From Janthinobacterium sp. GW458P (GTDB taxonomy: Bacteria > Pseudomonadota > Gammaproteobacteria > Burkholderiales > Burkholderiaceae_D): a stretch of 64,000 bases of DNA. Shown piece by piece: positions 9,361 to 17,576 of the stretch. Location of the stretch: NCBI RefSeq assembly GCF_002127585.1, contig NZ_NEGZ01000002.1:157775-221774 (forward strand). Direction: 5' to 3'. Every line of letters starts with the position of its first letter. Position 1 is the first letter of the stretch. Position numbers and translations under genes: made by a program. The notes under the pieces are model-generated. The model was not told the origin of the DNA and ran no database searches. It saw only the letters and a program-made list of their open reading frames with translations.

Positions 9361-10602
9361 ATGAACGATAAAAAAAACTACGGCTTTACCACCACCATCC
9401 TGCATAACGACCGCCGCAAGGGCATCGAGCACGGCTCGCTGCACAAGCCCGTGCACACCTCCGTTGCCTTCGGCTACGGCGACGCGCGCCAGCTCGCCTC
9501 CGTCTTCCAGGGCAAGGAGCCGGGCTTTCGCTATGGCCGCCAGGGTAACCCGACCGTGTCCGCGCTGGAAGACAAGGTCAACAAGATGGAAGACGGCGTG
9601 GCGACCCTGTGCTTCGCCACCGGCATGGGCGCCATCGGCGCCGTGGTGCAGTCCTTGCTGCGCGCGGGCGACCACGTGGTGTCGTCGGCCTTTCTGTTCG
9701 GCAATACCAACAGCCTGTGGCAAACGGTAACGGGACAGGGCATGGCCGTGTCCTTCGTCGACGCCACCGATGTGGCGAATGTGGCGGCCGCCATCACGCC
9801 GGCCACGCGGATTGTTTTCGTGGAAACTATTGCCAATCCGCGCACACAAATCGCTGACCTGAAAAAAATCGGTGACCTGTGCCGCGAGAAGGGCATTTTG
9901 TACATCGTCGACAACACCATGACGACGCCCTACCTGTTCCGCCCGAAAGCCGTGGGCGCGGGCCTGGTGGTCAACGCCTTGACGAAATCCATCGGCGGCC
10001 ACGGCAATGCGCTCGGCGGCAGCTTGACGGACACGGGTGTGTTCGACTGGACACAGTATCCGAACATTTTCGAGAATTACAAGAAGGCGGCGCCGGCCCA
10101 GTGGGGCATCGCGCAGATCCGCGCCAAGGCCTTGCGCGATTTCGGCGCCTCGCTGGGCCCGGAAGCGGCGCACCATCTCGCCGTCGGCGCGGAAACCATG
10201 GCCTTGCGCCTGGATCGCACCTGCTCGAACGCCCTGGCGCTGGCGACGATGCTGCAGGCGGACCCGCGCGTCGCTGCCGTGCACTATCCGGGCTTGCCGT
10301 CGCACCCGCAGCACGCGCTGGCGACGGACCTGTTCCGCAGCTATGGTTCGCTGTTCAGTTTTGAGTTGAAGGATGGCATCGATTGCTTCGATTTCCTGAA
10401 CCGCCTGAATCTGGCCATTCCAGCCAGTAACCTCGGTGACACGCGCACCCTCGTCATTCCCGTCGCCCACACGATTTTTTACGAGATGGGGGCCGAGCGG
10501 CGCGCCAGCATGGGCATCGCCGAGTCGCTGATCCGCGTTTCCGTCGGTATCGAGGACGAGGTGGATCTGCTCGAGGATTTCAGCAGCGCGCTTGAGGAAT
10601 GA
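9361..10602 (+). CDS. Cys/Met metabolism PLP-dependent enzyme (cystathionine gamma-synthase family)
   Basis: A 413-residue fold-type I PLP enzyme of the trans-sulfuration family. Visible are the FRYGRQGNPTVSALE substrate region, the PLP-ring stacking segment ATGMGAIGAVVQSLL, the VETIANPRTQIADL loop, VDNTMTTPYLFRP, and the PLP lysine in NALTKSIGGHGNALGG. The C-terminus RVSVGIEDEVDLLEDF is typical. Whether the reaction is cystathionine gamma-synthase, sulfhydrylase or a gamma-lyase cannot be decided from sequence alone; O-succinylhomoserine sulfhydrylase (metZ) sits at this place in some relatives. No clear ribosome-binding site lies between the purF terminator and the ATG. A structured repeat begins at its stop codon. 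Confidence 0.85.
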   Translation: MNDKKNYGFTTTILHNDRRKGIEHGSLHKPVHTSVAFGYGDARQLASVFQGKEPGFRYGRQGNPTVSALEDKVNKMEDGVATLCFATGMGAIGAVVQSLLRAGDHVVSSAFLFGNTNSLWQTVTGQGMAVSFVDATDVANVAAAITPATRIVFVETIANPRTQIADLKKIGDLCREKGILYIVDNTMTTPYLFRPKAVGAGLVVNALTKSIGGHGNALGGSLTDTGVFDWTQYPNIFENYKKAAPAQWGIAQIRAKALRDFGASLGPEAAHHLAVGAETMALRLDRTCSNALALATMLQADPRVAAVHYPGLPSHPQHALATDLFRSYGSLFSFELKDGIDCFDFLNRLNLAIPASNLGDTRTLVIPVAHTIFYEMGAERRASMGIAESLIRVSVGIEDEVDLLEDFSSALEE

Positions 10603-10732
10603 TGCCCAGCCAAACCTGCTGCGCGTCGGTATAGGCGGCTTGCGATGCTCACCGGCTCGGCGCCCCCGTACTGAGTATGGTTCCGCTTCTCGGCCACCTC
10701 TCCCTTCCGCTCGCGACGGTTTTGTCGGGCAT
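10602..10732 (+). repeat. Long-hairpin intergenic element, copy 1
   Basis: A 131-base member of a three-copy family (others at 16516 and 63479). It starts on the last base of the stop codon of the preceding gene. Shared blocks are AACCT.CTGCGC near the 5' end, GCTCAC in the middle, TCCGCTTCT, and GCTCGC.ACGGTTTT near the 3' end. Terminal arms ATGCCC / GGGCAT pair, and the apical stem CCGTAC / GTATGG (10666-10680) pairs with one G-T wobble. This copy has a small GC-rich insertion before the apical stem. Confidence 0.75.
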
Positions 10733-10775
10733 TGAAACTTGCGTGTCAGGCATGAGACGGGGGCAACTAAAAACT

Positions 10776-10802
10776 GGGGTCAGACCCGGCGGGTCTGACC
10801 CC
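10776..10802. repeat. Short GC-rich palindrome, copy B
   Basis: A perfect 12-base stem, GGGGTCAGACCC and GGGTCTGACCCC, around the loop GGC. It is the sister of the element at 2890-2916. The pair at arm position 7 is A-T here and G-C there. It lies ten bases beyond the lexA stop (minus strand). Confidence 0.75.
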
Positions 10803-10812
10803 GGCGTGCAAC

Positions 10813-11445
10813 TTAATGCCAGCTGCGCATCAAACCTACGGCTAAACCTTCCAGGGCGAATTCGTCTTCCGGCGATACGGTGATGACCTTGAAGTCGGGA
10901 TTTTCCGGGAACAGTTCGATGACGGAGCCCGTCTTCTTGTAGCGCTTGACGGTGACTTCGTCGCCGATGCGGGCAACGACGATCTGCCCGTTCTTGGCGC
11001 TGTCGACCTTTTTGACGGCCAATAAGTCGCCATCCATGATGCCGGCGTCGCGCATGGACCAGCCACGCACTTTCAGCAGGAAGTCCGGCTTGGCCGAAAA
11101 CAGGGCCGGGTCGACGTTGTAGCTCGCTTCCAGGTTTTCCTGCGCCAGGATGGGGGAGCCGGCCGCCACGCGGCCGATCAGGGGCAGCGACATCAGCAGG
11201 GCCGGCGCTACCTTCGGCAGCGCCTCGGCCGCCGCACCGATCAGGCGGATGCCGCGCGAAGTGCCCGGCGAGATCTCGATGGCGCCCTTGCGGGCCAGGG
11301 CCTGCAGATGCTCTTCGGCCGCGTTGGCCGATTTGAAACCCAGTTCATTGGCGATTTCGGCACGGGTGGGCGGAAAGCCCGTGTTTTCAATCGCATCCTT
11401 GATCAGGTTCAGGATTTGTTCTTGTCGTGCTGTCAGCTTGATCAT
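10813..11445 (-). CDS. lexA: SOS repressor LexA
   Basis: Transcriptional repressor of the SOS response, inactivated by RecA-stimulated self-cleavage. The 210-residue product has the winged-helix N-terminal domain ([16 protein letters not shown], then [15 protein letters not shown]). The cleavage bond is A95-G96 in RVAAGSPIL, the nucleophile is S130 in [15 protein letters not shown], and the general base is K167 in VTVKRY. Tryptophan stands where GMSM is usual, just before the catalytic serine. The chosen start [10 protein letters not shown] is the family norm; an ATG 15 bases upstream (11460) would add five residues, and neither start has a good ribosome-binding site. Two LexA boxes upstream indicate autoregulation. 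Confidence 0.96.
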   Translation of the reverse strand: MIKLTARQEQILNLIKDAIENTGFPPTRAEIANELGFKSANAAEEHLQALARKGAIEISPGTSRGIRLIGAAAEALPKVAPALLMSLPLIGRVAAGSPILAQENLEASYNVDPALFSAKPDFLLKVRGWSMRDAGIMDGDLLAVKKVDSAKNGQIVVARIGDEVTVKRYKKTGSVIELFPENPDFKVITVSPEDEFALEGLAVGLMRSWH

Positions 11446-11469
11446 GAGCGGTGGGTGCATACTAAAATG

Positions 11470-11485
11470 CTGTCTATATGAACAG
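11470..11485 (-). promoter_or_regulatory. LexA operator 1
   Basis: Perfect CTGT-N8-ACAG box (CTGTCTATATGAACAG on the plus strand) 25 bases before the lexA ATG. A TGTACA-N17-TATAGA promoter on the minus strand overlaps both operator boxes. Confidence 0.92.
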
Positions 11486-11486
11486 T

Positions 11487-11502
11487 CTGTATTTTTGTAC
11501 AG
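11487..11502 (-). promoter_or_regulatory. LexA operator 2
   Basis: Second perfect CTGT-N8-ACAG box (CTGTATTTTTGTACAG), one base from the first, giving adjacent tandem operators over the lexA promoter. Confidence 0.92.
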
Positions 11503-11609
11503 TATCGCCCACTATGCAAGCGGAATTCGGCCTTTTTCAGCGATTTTGAAAGAAAACCTGCTGTTCGGGCAAGAACGGCGGTCGCTGGCGGGCGCGGCGC
11601 AAGCAATCA

Positions 11610-11638
11610 TTGAATAGTTCGCAAAAGGCAGTTATAAT
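11610..11638 (+). promoter_or_regulatory. Sigma70 promoter of the rpsF operon
   Basis: TTGAAT at 11610 and TATAAT at 11633 with a 17-base spacer. The expected start leaves a leader of about 65 bases before rpsF, and AAGGAG precedes the ATG. Confidence 0.75.
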
Positions 11639-11710
11639 CTTCGGCTGACCTTCCCACACCCGTCTTGACGCCGGGGTGGGCGATTATTAATCCGACCTGA
11701 AGGAGTTTGC

Positions 11711-12097
11711 ATGCGTCATTATGAAATAGTCTTTATCGTCCATCCGGACCAAAGCGAGCAAGTGCCCGCGATGATCGAACGCTACAAAGCCAGCGTAACC
11801 ACCCGCGGCGGTTCGGTTCACCGCGTGGAAGATTGGGGCCGCCGTCAAATGGCTTACTCGATCCAAAAGCTGCCTAAAGCACACTACATCTGCCTGAACA
11901 TCGAATGCGACAACGAGACCCTGGTCGAGTTGGAAACAGCATTCAAATTCAATGATGCCGTGTTGCGTCACCTGACCGTTAAAATGAAGAAAGCTGAAAC
12001 AGCTCCTTCGCCGATGATGAAATCGGTACAACGCGAAGACGCGGCCAAAAGCCACCGCACCGAAGCACCAGCAGCCGCTCCAGCCGCAGCCGCTTAA
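11711..12097 (+). CDS. rpsF: 30S ribosomal protein S6
   Basis: Small-subunit protein that pairs with S18 on the central domain of 16S rRNA. The 128-residue product starts [19 protein letters not shown] and has [18 protein letters not shown] and [10 protein letters not shown], all typical. An alanine/proline-rich tail ends it. AAGGAG lies with good spacing before the ATG. It is first in rpsF-priB-rpsR-rplI. Confidence 0.97.
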   Translation: MRHYEIVFIVHPDQSEQVPAMIERYKASVTTRGGSVHRVEDWGRRQMAYSIQKLPKAHYICLNIECDNETLVELETAFKFNDAVLRHLTVKMKKAETAPSPMMKSVQREDAAKSHRTEAPAAAPAAAA

Positions 12098-12117
12098 TTT
12101 CTGACCAGGATCGTGCG

Positions 12118-12417
12118 CTGAACCAGCTACAAGTTACCGCCATCATTGCCGAGCGCGAAATATTGCGCTATACCCCGGCAGGGCTGCCGATTGTGAATGC
12201 AGTATTGCAACACAGTTCGCAGCAGATGGAAGCAGGAATTGCCCGTTTGACCGAGTTTGATGTTGCCGCGCTTGCCGCTGGCGAAATTTCAGGCCGGTTC
12301 AGCCAGGCAAGCTTGGGCGGGGTCTATCAGTTCACGGGTTTCCTGGCCAGAAAGAGCCGCAACAGCAAGAGTTTGGTGTTTCACATCATTGATTTTAGTG
12401 CAGTCATTCCCGACTAG
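12118..12417 (+). CDS. priB: Primosomal replication protein N (PriB), non-ATG start
   Basis: Single-stranded-DNA-binding protein of the PriA-PriB-DnaT restart primosome, an OB fold. Homology extends upstream of the first conventional start codon: NQLQVTAIIAEREILRYTPAGLPIVNAVL begins right after a CTG at 12118 (shown here as two joined motifs, NQLQVTAIIAERE and ILRYTPAGLPIVNAVL). AGGA at 12107-12110 stands seven bases before that CTG, and no ATG, GTG or TTG in frame lies between it and the rpsF stop. The first in-frame TTG (12163) would cut off the first beta strand. With CTG the product is 99 residues, the normal size. The core GFLARKSRNSKSLVFHI is clear. Confidence 0.85.
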   Translation: MNQLQVTAIIAEREILRYTPAGLPIVNAVLQHSSQQMEAGIARLTEFDVAALAAGEISGRFSQASLGGVYQFTGFLARKSRNSKSLVFHIIDFSAVIPD

Positions 12418-12442
12418 CGCATTTTAGATACAGGAGCCTGAC

Positions 12443-12733
12443 ATGGCATTCGGTAAAAAGTTCGACAAAAATAAGCTCAAGCTTAAAGAAAAACGCAAAC
12501 AGCAAAACCCATTGTTCAAACGTAAGAAGTTCTGCCGCTTCACGGCAGCTCACGTTGAGCAAGTCGACTACAAAGACGTCGACACGCTGAAAGACTTCGT
12601 CCAGGAAAACGGCAAGATCATGCCAGCACGCCTGACCGGTACCAAAGCGCACTACCAGCGCCAAGTCGACACCGCAATCAAGCGCGCTCGCTTCCTCGCG
12701 CTGCTGCCATACACCGATCTGCACCACGCTTAA
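12443..12733 (+). CDS. rpsR: 30S ribosomal protein S18
   Basis: Small-subunit protein that binds 16S rRNA with S6. The 96-residue product has a basic N-terminus with [11 protein letters not shown], then the conserved [26 protein letters not shown] region (two adjoining motifs) and [26 protein letters not shown] precedes the ATG. It is third in the rpsF operon. Confidence 0.97.
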   Translation: MAFGKKFDKNKLKLKEKRKQQNPLFKRKKFCRFTAAHVEQVDYKDVDTLKDFVQENGKIMPARLTGTKAHYQRQVDTAIKRARFLALLPYTDLHHA

Positions 12734-12760
12734 TCGGTCAGATATTCCTGGAGAAGAACT

Positions 12761-13216
12761 ATGCAAATCATTCTGTTAGAAAAAGTTGTAAACGTCGGTA
12801 ACCTCGGCGAAGTCGTCAAAGTCAAGGACGGTTACGCACGTAACTTCCTGATCCCGCAACGCCTGGCACGTCGTGCCACGGCAACCGCTGTGGCTGAATT
12901 CGAAGTCAAGCGCGCCGAACTGGAAAAAGCTGCTGCCGCCAAACTGGCCGCATCGCAAGCCCAGGGCGAAAAACTGAGCGGCCTGACCGTTCAAGTTGCT
13001 CAAAAAGCTGGCGTCGATGGCCGTCTGTTCGGTTCCGTCACCAACTTCGACATCGCTGAAGCGCTGACCAAGCAAGGTTTTGCTGTTGAAAAAGCACAAA
13101 TCCGCATGCCTACCGGCCCGCTGAAGATCGTTGGCGAGCACAACGTTTCGGTTGCTCTGCACACCGACGTGGTCGTGGAAGTGGTGATCGCTGTCGTTCC
13201 AGACGCGAACGCGTAA
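12761..13216 (+). CDS. rplI: 50S ribosomal protein L9
   Basis: Large-subunit protein with two globular domains joined by a long helix. The 151-residue product starts [19 protein letters not shown] and has [14 protein letters not shown], the connecting helix with [14 protein letters not shown], and the C-terminal [24 protein letters not shown] stands before the ATG. It is last in the operon, with a terminator 40 bases on. Confidence 0.97.
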   Translation: MQIILLEKVVNVGNLGEVVKVKDGYARNFLIPQRLARRATATAVAEFEVKRAELEKAAAAKLAASQAQGEKLSGLTVQVAQKAGVDGRLFGSVTNFDIAEALTKQGFAVEKAQIRMPTGPLKIVGEHNVSVALHTDVVVEVVIAVVPDANA

Positions 13217-13255
13217 TCGTCTGCGGGCCTGGCCCGCAAGCGCTGCCGCACTATG

Positions 13256-13281
13256 AAAAGCCGGGTTCGCCCGGCTTTTTT
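13256..13281 (+). terminator. Terminator of the rpsF-rplI operon
   Basis: AAAAGCCGGG-TTCG-CCCGGCTTTTTT, a strong stem with a stable TTCG loop and six T. A smaller hairpin GCGGGCC-T-GGCCCGC lies just upstream at 13223-13237. Confidence 0.93.
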
Positions 13282-13317
13282 GTGGCCTTTTTTTCGCTCA
13301 TTTTCAGCCCTTTATTT

Positions 13318-13352
13318 TTGCCGGCACGCCGAAGCGGGTATAATTCGCGCCA
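13318..13352 (+). promoter_or_regulatory. dnaB promoter with almost no leader
   Basis: TATAAT at 13339-13344, with TTGCCG at 13318 as a short-spaced -35 (15 bases). The expected transcription start falls on or beside the ATG at 13352, and no ribosome-binding site is visible. Confidence 0.55.
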
Positions 13353-14737
13353 TGAACGCCCCCTCTGATCCGCAACTGGATTCCCTCCGTATTCCGCCGC
13401 ATTCGATCGAAGCAGAACAATCCGTCATCGGTGGTCTGCTGCGCGACAATGCCGCCTATGACCGCATTGCCGACTTCATGCATGCGGAGGATTTCTATCG
13501 CTATGACCATCGCATCATCTTCGAGCAAATCGTCAAGATGGTTAACGCTTCCAAGCCAGCCGATGTCATTACTGTTTTTGAAACCCTGACCCAGCTCGGC
13601 AAGGCCGAGGATGTGGGCGGACTCGCTTACCTGAACGCCATGGCGCAAAATACGCCATCGGCTGCGAACATCCGGCGCTATGCCGAAATCGTGCGCGACC
13701 GCGGCGTGCTGCGCAAGCTCATCACCGTCGCCGACGATATCTCCGGCACGGCCTTCAGCCCGCAAGGCAAGGAAGTCAAGCAGATGCTTGACGAGGCCGA
13801 ATCGAAGATTTTCGCCATCGCCGAAGAAGGCGCGCGCGGCGCCCAGGGCTGGACCGCCATCCAGCCCCTGCTGACGCAAGTGGTCGAGCGCATCGACGAA
13901 CTGTACAGCCGCGACAACCAGAGTGAAATCACGGGCGTGCCCACCGGTTTCATCGACCTCGACCGCATGACCTCGGGTCTGCAGCCGGGCGACCTGGTGA
14001 TCGTGGCGGGACGTCCGTCGATGGGCAAGACGGCGTTTTCCGTCAACATCGGCGAAAACGTGGCCATCGACAGCGGCTTGCCCGTGGCCGTGTTCTCGAT
14101 GGAGATGGGCGGCGCCCAGCTGGCCATGCGTATGCTCGGCTCCGTCGGCCAGCTGGACCAGCACCGCCTGCGCACGGGCCGCCTGAACGACGAAGACTGG
14201 CCGCGCCTGACGAATGCAATCCAGAAGATGAACGACGCGCAGTTGTACATCGATGAAACGCCGGCGCTCAACTCGATCGAATTGCGCGCCCGCTCGCGCC
14301 GTCTGTCGCGTCAATGCGGCAAGCTTGGCCTGATCATCGTCGACTATTTGCAGCTGATGTCGGCCAATACCCCGGGCGACAACCGCGCCACGGAAATTTC
14401 CGAGATTTCGCGGGGCTTGAAGGGCCTGGCGAAGGAACTCGGCTGTCCCGTGATCGCGCTGTCCCAGCTGAACCGCTCGCTGGAGCAACGCCCGAACAAA
14501 CGTCCCGTGATGTCCGACTTGCGCGAATCGGGCGCTATCGAGCAGGATGCCGACGTGATCCTGTTCATTTACCGCGACGAGGTGTATAACCCCGACTCGC
14601 CGGACAAGGGAACGGCCGAAATCATCATCGGTAAACAGCGTAACGGTCCAATCGGCAGCATCCGCCTCACCTTCATGGGGCAGTACACCAAATTTGGCAA
14701 TTACAGTGGTGGCCTGGCGCTTTACCAAGGCGACTAA
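13352..14737 (+). CDS. dnaB: Replicative DNA helicase DnaB
   Basis: Hexameric 5'-3' helicase at the replication fork. The 461-residue product starts MNAPSDPQLDSLRIPPHSIEAEQS. The N-terminal primase-interacting domain (to about residue 130) has GGLLRDNAAYD. The RecA-like domain has Walker A VAGRPSMGKTAFSVNI, PVAVFSMEMGG, Walker B LGLIIVDYLQLMS, and SDLRESGAIEQDADVI. The ATG at 13352 gives the family N-terminus; the in-frame extension upstream would read through the rplI terminator. It is complete, with no intein. Confidence 0.96.
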   Translation: MNAPSDPQLDSLRIPPHSIEAEQSVIGGLLRDNAAYDRIADFMHAEDFYRYDHRIIFEQIVKMVNASKPADVITVFETLTQLGKAEDVGGLAYLNAMAQNTPSAANIRRYAEIVRDRGVLRKLITVADDISGTAFSPQGKEVKQMLDEAESKIFAIAEEGARGAQGWTAIQPLLTQVVERIDELYSRDNQSEITGVPTGFIDLDRMTSGLQPGDLVIVAGRPSMGKTAFSVNIGENVAIDSGLPVAVFSMEMGGAQLAMRMLGSVGQLDQHRLRTGRLNDEDWPRLTNAIQKMNDAQLYIDETPALNSIELRARSRRLSRQCGKLGLIIVDYLQLMSANTPGDNRATEISEISRGLKGLAKELGCPVIALSQLNRSLEQRPNKRPVMSDLRESGAIEQDADVILFIYRDEVYNPDSPDKGTAEIIIGKQRNGPIGSIRLTFMGQYTKFGNYSGGLALYQGD

Positions 14738-14764
14738 GACTCAGCAGCACTGGCAATTCCATCG

Positions 14765-14792
14765 GCCGCCCCCTCATACGGGGCGGCTTTCT
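14765..14792 (+). terminator. Terminator after dnaB
   Basis: GCCGCCCC stem and GGGGCGGC partner around a short loop, followed by TTTCT. The T-run is short, so efficiency is uncertain. Confidence 0.7.
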
Positions 14793-14831
14793 GTAGTAAA
14801 TAACACGACTCAATGCTTAACGGAGAATGAC

Positions 14832-15458
14832 ATGTTTGGACGCTTGATGCCCACTGAGGGCAAGTTTTTTGAATTGTTTAACCAGCACGCGGAACTGTGC
14901 GTCAAAGGCGCAAAAGAGATGCTCGGCCTGATGACCAATTTCGACGACCTGGAAAACCGCGTGCATGCGATCGAAAGCATCGAGAAACAGGCGGACAAAG
15001 TCACCTACGCCACCGTGGAAATGCTGCACAAGACCTTCATCACGCCGATCGACCGCGATGACATCCATCAGCTGATCACGCGCCAGGACGACATCCTCGA
15101 CCTGCTGGAAGACGCCGCGCAAACCGTCTCGCTGTACGACCTGAAAGCCGTCACGCCGGAAGCCAAGCGCCTGGCTGAACTGGTGCTGGCCTGCACCGAG
15201 AAAGTGCGCGACGCCGTCGCCATGCTGCACAACATGGATAATTCGCGCAAGATCGTCGCCATCTGCGAAGAGATCGACCGCCTGGAATCGGACGCCGACC
15301 ACGTGATGCGCGCCGCGATGTCCAAGCTGTTCCGCGACGAACCGGACGTGCGCAACCTGATCAAGCTCAAAGCGATCTACGAAATTCTGGAAACCGTGAC
15401 CGACCGTTGCGAAGACGTGTCCAATATTATCGAAGGCATCATCGTCGAAAACGCGTAA
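14832..15458 (+). CDS. DUF47 family (PhoU-like) protein
   Basis: Cytoplasmic all-helical protein of 208 residues, PhoU-like, the usual partner of Pit phosphate transporters. It starts MFGRLMPTEGKFFELFNQHAEL and contains NRVHAIESIEKQADKVTYATVEMLHKTFITPIDRDDIHQL (several adjoining family motifs). It also has the repeated ExxxD metal-binding pattern in EEIDRLESDADHVMR. CGGAGAAT lies before the ATG. It stands 42 bases ahead of pit, almost certainly in one operon; it probably modulates transport rather than moving phosphate itself. Confidence 0.88.
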   Translation: MFGRLMPTEGKFFELFNQHAELCVKGAKEMLGLMTNFDDLENRVHAIESIEKQADKVTYATVEMLHKTFITPIDRDDIHQLITRQDDILDLLEDAAQTVSLYDLKAVTPEAKRLAELVLACTEKVRDAVAMLHNMDNSRKIVAICEEIDRLESDADHVMRAAMSKLFRDEPDVRNLIKLKAIYEILETVTDRCEDVSNIIEGIIVENA

Positions 15459-15500
15459 GCGTTGGGCCTGTCCTGAACCAGAATCAGAAAAGAAACTACA

Positions 15501-16511
15501 ATGACCATACAAATCAGCATCTACGTGCTAGGCCTGTTGATCGTCCTCGCGCTGCTGTTTGACTTCATGAACGGCTTCCACGATGCCGCCAACGCGATCG
15601 CCACGGTGGTCTCGACGGGCGTATTGAAACCGCAGACCGCGGTTGCCATGGCCGCCACGTTCAACTTCGTCGCCATCTTCGTGTTCCACCAGCTGACCGT
15701 GGCCGCCACGGTGGGCAAGGGCACCATCGACCCGGCCGTGATCGACCAGTACGTGGTCTTCGGCGCGCTGATGGGCGCCATCTTCTGGAATTTGTTTACC
15801 TGGTACTACGGCATTCCATCGTCGTCCTCGCACGCGCTGATCGGCGGCCTGGTGGGCGCCGCCGTCGCCAAGTCGGGCACGGGCGCGCTGGTCGCGGCCG
15901 GCCTGTGGAAAACCGTGGCCTTCATCGTCATCGCGCCCGTGCTGGGTTTTGTGTTCGGCTCCATCATGATGCTGCTCGTGTCGTGGATATTCGTCCGCTC
16001 GACGCCGCGCAAGGTCGACAAGTGGTTCCGCCGCCTGCAACTGGCATCGGCCGCCGCCTACAGCCTGGGCCACGGCGGCAACGATGCGCAAAAAACCATC
16101 GGCATTATCTGGATGCTGCTGATCGCCGCAGGTTATTCCAGCGCGAACGACCAGATGCCGCCGATGTGGGTCATCATCTCGTGCTACACGGCGATCAGCT
16201 TCGGCACCCTGTTCGGCGGCTGGCGCATCGTCAAGACCATGGGCCAGAAGATCACCAAGTTGAAACCGGTCGGCGGCTTCTGCGCCGAAACGGGCGGCGC
16301 GATCACCCTGTTCGTCTCGACGGCGCTGGGCATTCCTGTGTCGACCACGCATACGATCACGGGTGCCATCGTCGGCGTCGGCTCGTCGCAAAAAATGTCG
16401 GCCGTGCGCTGGGGCGTGGCTGGCAATATCGTCTGGGCCTGGATCTTCACGATTCCCGCTTCCGCGTTTGTCGCGGCAGTCGCCTGGTGGATTGGCCACC
16501 ACATCATGTAA
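15501..16511 (+). CDS. pit: Low-affinity inorganic phosphate transporter (Pit family)
   Basis: Inner-membrane carrier for metal-phosphate driven by protons. The 336-residue product carries the two inverted-repeat signature motifs: DFMNGFHDAANAIATVVSTG near the N-terminus, and GGAITLFVSTALGIPVSTTH near residue 265. GHGGNDAQKTIGII lies between. About nine to ten membrane spans are visible. It is shorter than E. coli PitA (499), like most bacterial Pit proteins paired with DUF47. A structured repeat starts five bases after the stop. Confidence 0.92.
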   Translation: MTIQISIYVLGLLIVLALLFDFMNGFHDAANAIATVVSTGVLKPQTAVAMAATFNFVAIFVFHQLTVAATVGKGTIDPAVIDQYVVFGALMGAIFWNLFTWYYGIPSSSSHALIGGLVGAAVAKSGTGALVAAGLWKTVAFIVIAPVLGFVFGSIMMLLVSWIFVRSTPRKVDKWFRRLQLASAAAYSLGHGGNDAQKTIGIIWMLLIAAGYSSANDQMPPMWVIISCYTAISFGTLFGGWRIVKTMGQKITKLKPVGGFCAETGGAITLFVSTALGIPVSTTHTITGAIVGVGSSQKMSAVRWGVAGNIVWAWIFTIPASAFVAAVAWWIGHHIM

Positions 16512-16515
16512 GGCA

Positions 16516-16627
16516 CCTCTGCAAACCTACTGCGCAGCCCACTATCGAATATCCGTTGCTCACTGTACTAAAGTACAGCTCCGCTACTCAGTCCGATATC
16601 GGGCTTGCTCGCTACGGTTTTCAGAGG
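16516..16627 (+). repeat. Long-hairpin intergenic element, copy 2
   Basis: A 112-base copy starting five bases after the pit stop. Terminal arms CCTCTG / CAGAGG pair perfectly. Middle arms AGCCCACTATCG and CGATATCGGGCT pair in 10 of 12 positions. The apical stem CTGTAC-TAAA-GTACAG (16563-16578) is perfect. Family blocks AACCTACTGCGC and GCTCGCTACGGTTTT are present. Confidence 0.8.
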
Positions 16628-16653
16628 GCCTTGGGTCAACTGGGCGCATGTAT

Positions 16654-16684
16654 AAAAAAGGGAACCAAAAGGTTCCCTTTTTTT
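16654..16684. terminator. Bidirectional terminator between pit and the MBL gene
   Basis: AAAAAAGGGAACC-AAAA-GGTTCCCTTTTTTT, a near-perfect palindrome with A and T tails on both sides. It serves the convergent pit (plus) and MBL-fold (minus) genes; the MBL stop codon overlaps its edge. Confidence 0.93.
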
Positions 16685-17576
16685 ATGCGCCGGCCAGTTC
16701 CACCGTCAGCCCCTCGCTGGCGAGGAAGACCTGCAGGCTGCCCAGCCGGCTCGCATAGCGGCCCATCACGTCGGCGAACACGGCTTCCAGTTGCGCGTCG
16801 CTGCGCGTCGGTTCGTGGTGGGTGCAGTACAGGCGCCGCGCGCCGCAGCGCAGGGCCAGGTCGAAGGCCGCGTCGAAGGTGCCGTGGCCCCAGCCCTGCT
16901 TGCCCGGGTATTCCTCGCGCGTGTAGGAGCAGTCCATGATCAGCGCATCGACGCCGGCGACCAGCGCATCGATGCCGGCCTGGCGCTGCGCGTTGCGCGC
17001 CGCGCAGGCCGCGTGCTCGGCATGGCCGGGCGGATGCAGGTTGTAGAACGGTTCATGGTCGCCGCTGAAAAACAGCGAGGCGCCGGCGCAGTCGATGCGA
17101 TAGCCCAGGTTGACGACCGGATGGTTCATTTCCGTGCCGCGCACGCGCGCGCTCCCCACTTCGACGGTGTCGCCGGGCGCCAGGGTGCGGTACTCGATGC
17201 GGGCCGCCATGGCCGCTTCGCTGACGGGAAAGTAGCTGTTTTGCAGCTGCACCGCCATTACATGCTCGATGCCGCGCCCGCTGATGGCGTCCATGGCGCC
17301 ATGCAGGCGCATGCGGTTGCCGGCCACGAACAGGGGCGAGAACATGGGCAAGCCATGGATGTGGTCCCAGTGGCTGTGCGTGATGAAGACGTGCGCATCG
17401 ACGGGCTGGCCCGCCGGCAGCTGCTGCGCCAGTGAAAAGATGCCGCTGCCCGCATCGAGAATGATCAGGCTGTCGTCGGTGCGCACTTCGATGCACGTGG
17501 TGTTGCCGCCATAGCGGGCCGTGCGCGGACCGGGGGAGGGGATAGAGCCGCGTACGCCCCTGAACGTGAATTTCAT
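16683..17576 (-). CDS. MBL-fold metallohydrolase
   Basis: A 297-residue metallo-beta-lactamase-fold enzyme. The metal-binding HxHxDH motif is THSHWDHIHG (H67, H69, D71, H72). The start MKFTFRGVRGSIPSPGP plus RYGGNTTCIEV is seen in the PhnP-like / cyclic-phosphodiesterase-like branch. Later conserved histidines and acids lie in MNHPVVNLGYRI, FFSGDHEP, LIMDCSYTREEYPGKQGWGH and YCTHHEP. The substrate is not determined. It ends in a shared bidirectional terminator and diverges from the HD-GYP gene across a 199-base spacer. Given the second-messenger genes next to it, a cyclic-nucleotide phosphodiesterase role is possible but unproven. Confidence 0.82.
   Translation of the reverse strand: MKFTFRGVRGSIPSPGPRTARYGGNTTCIEVRTDDSLIILDAGSGIFSLAQQLPAGQPVDAHVFITHSHWDHIHGLPMFSPLFVAGNRMRLHGAMDAISGRGIEHVMAVQLQNSYFPVSEAAMAARIEYRTLAPGDTVEVGSARVRGTEMNHPVVNLGYRIDCAGASLFFSGDHEPFYNLHPPGHAEHAACAARNAQRQAGIDALVAGVDALIMDCSYTREEYPGKQGWGHGTFDAAFDLALRCGARRLYCTHHEPTRSDAQLEAVFADVMGRYASRLGSLQVFLASEGLTVELAGA

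Noticed and set aside
9361-10602. Naming the gene metZ
   Set aside because: The position fits, but the sequence is only diagnosable to the Cys/Met PLP family; the exact reaction is not supported.
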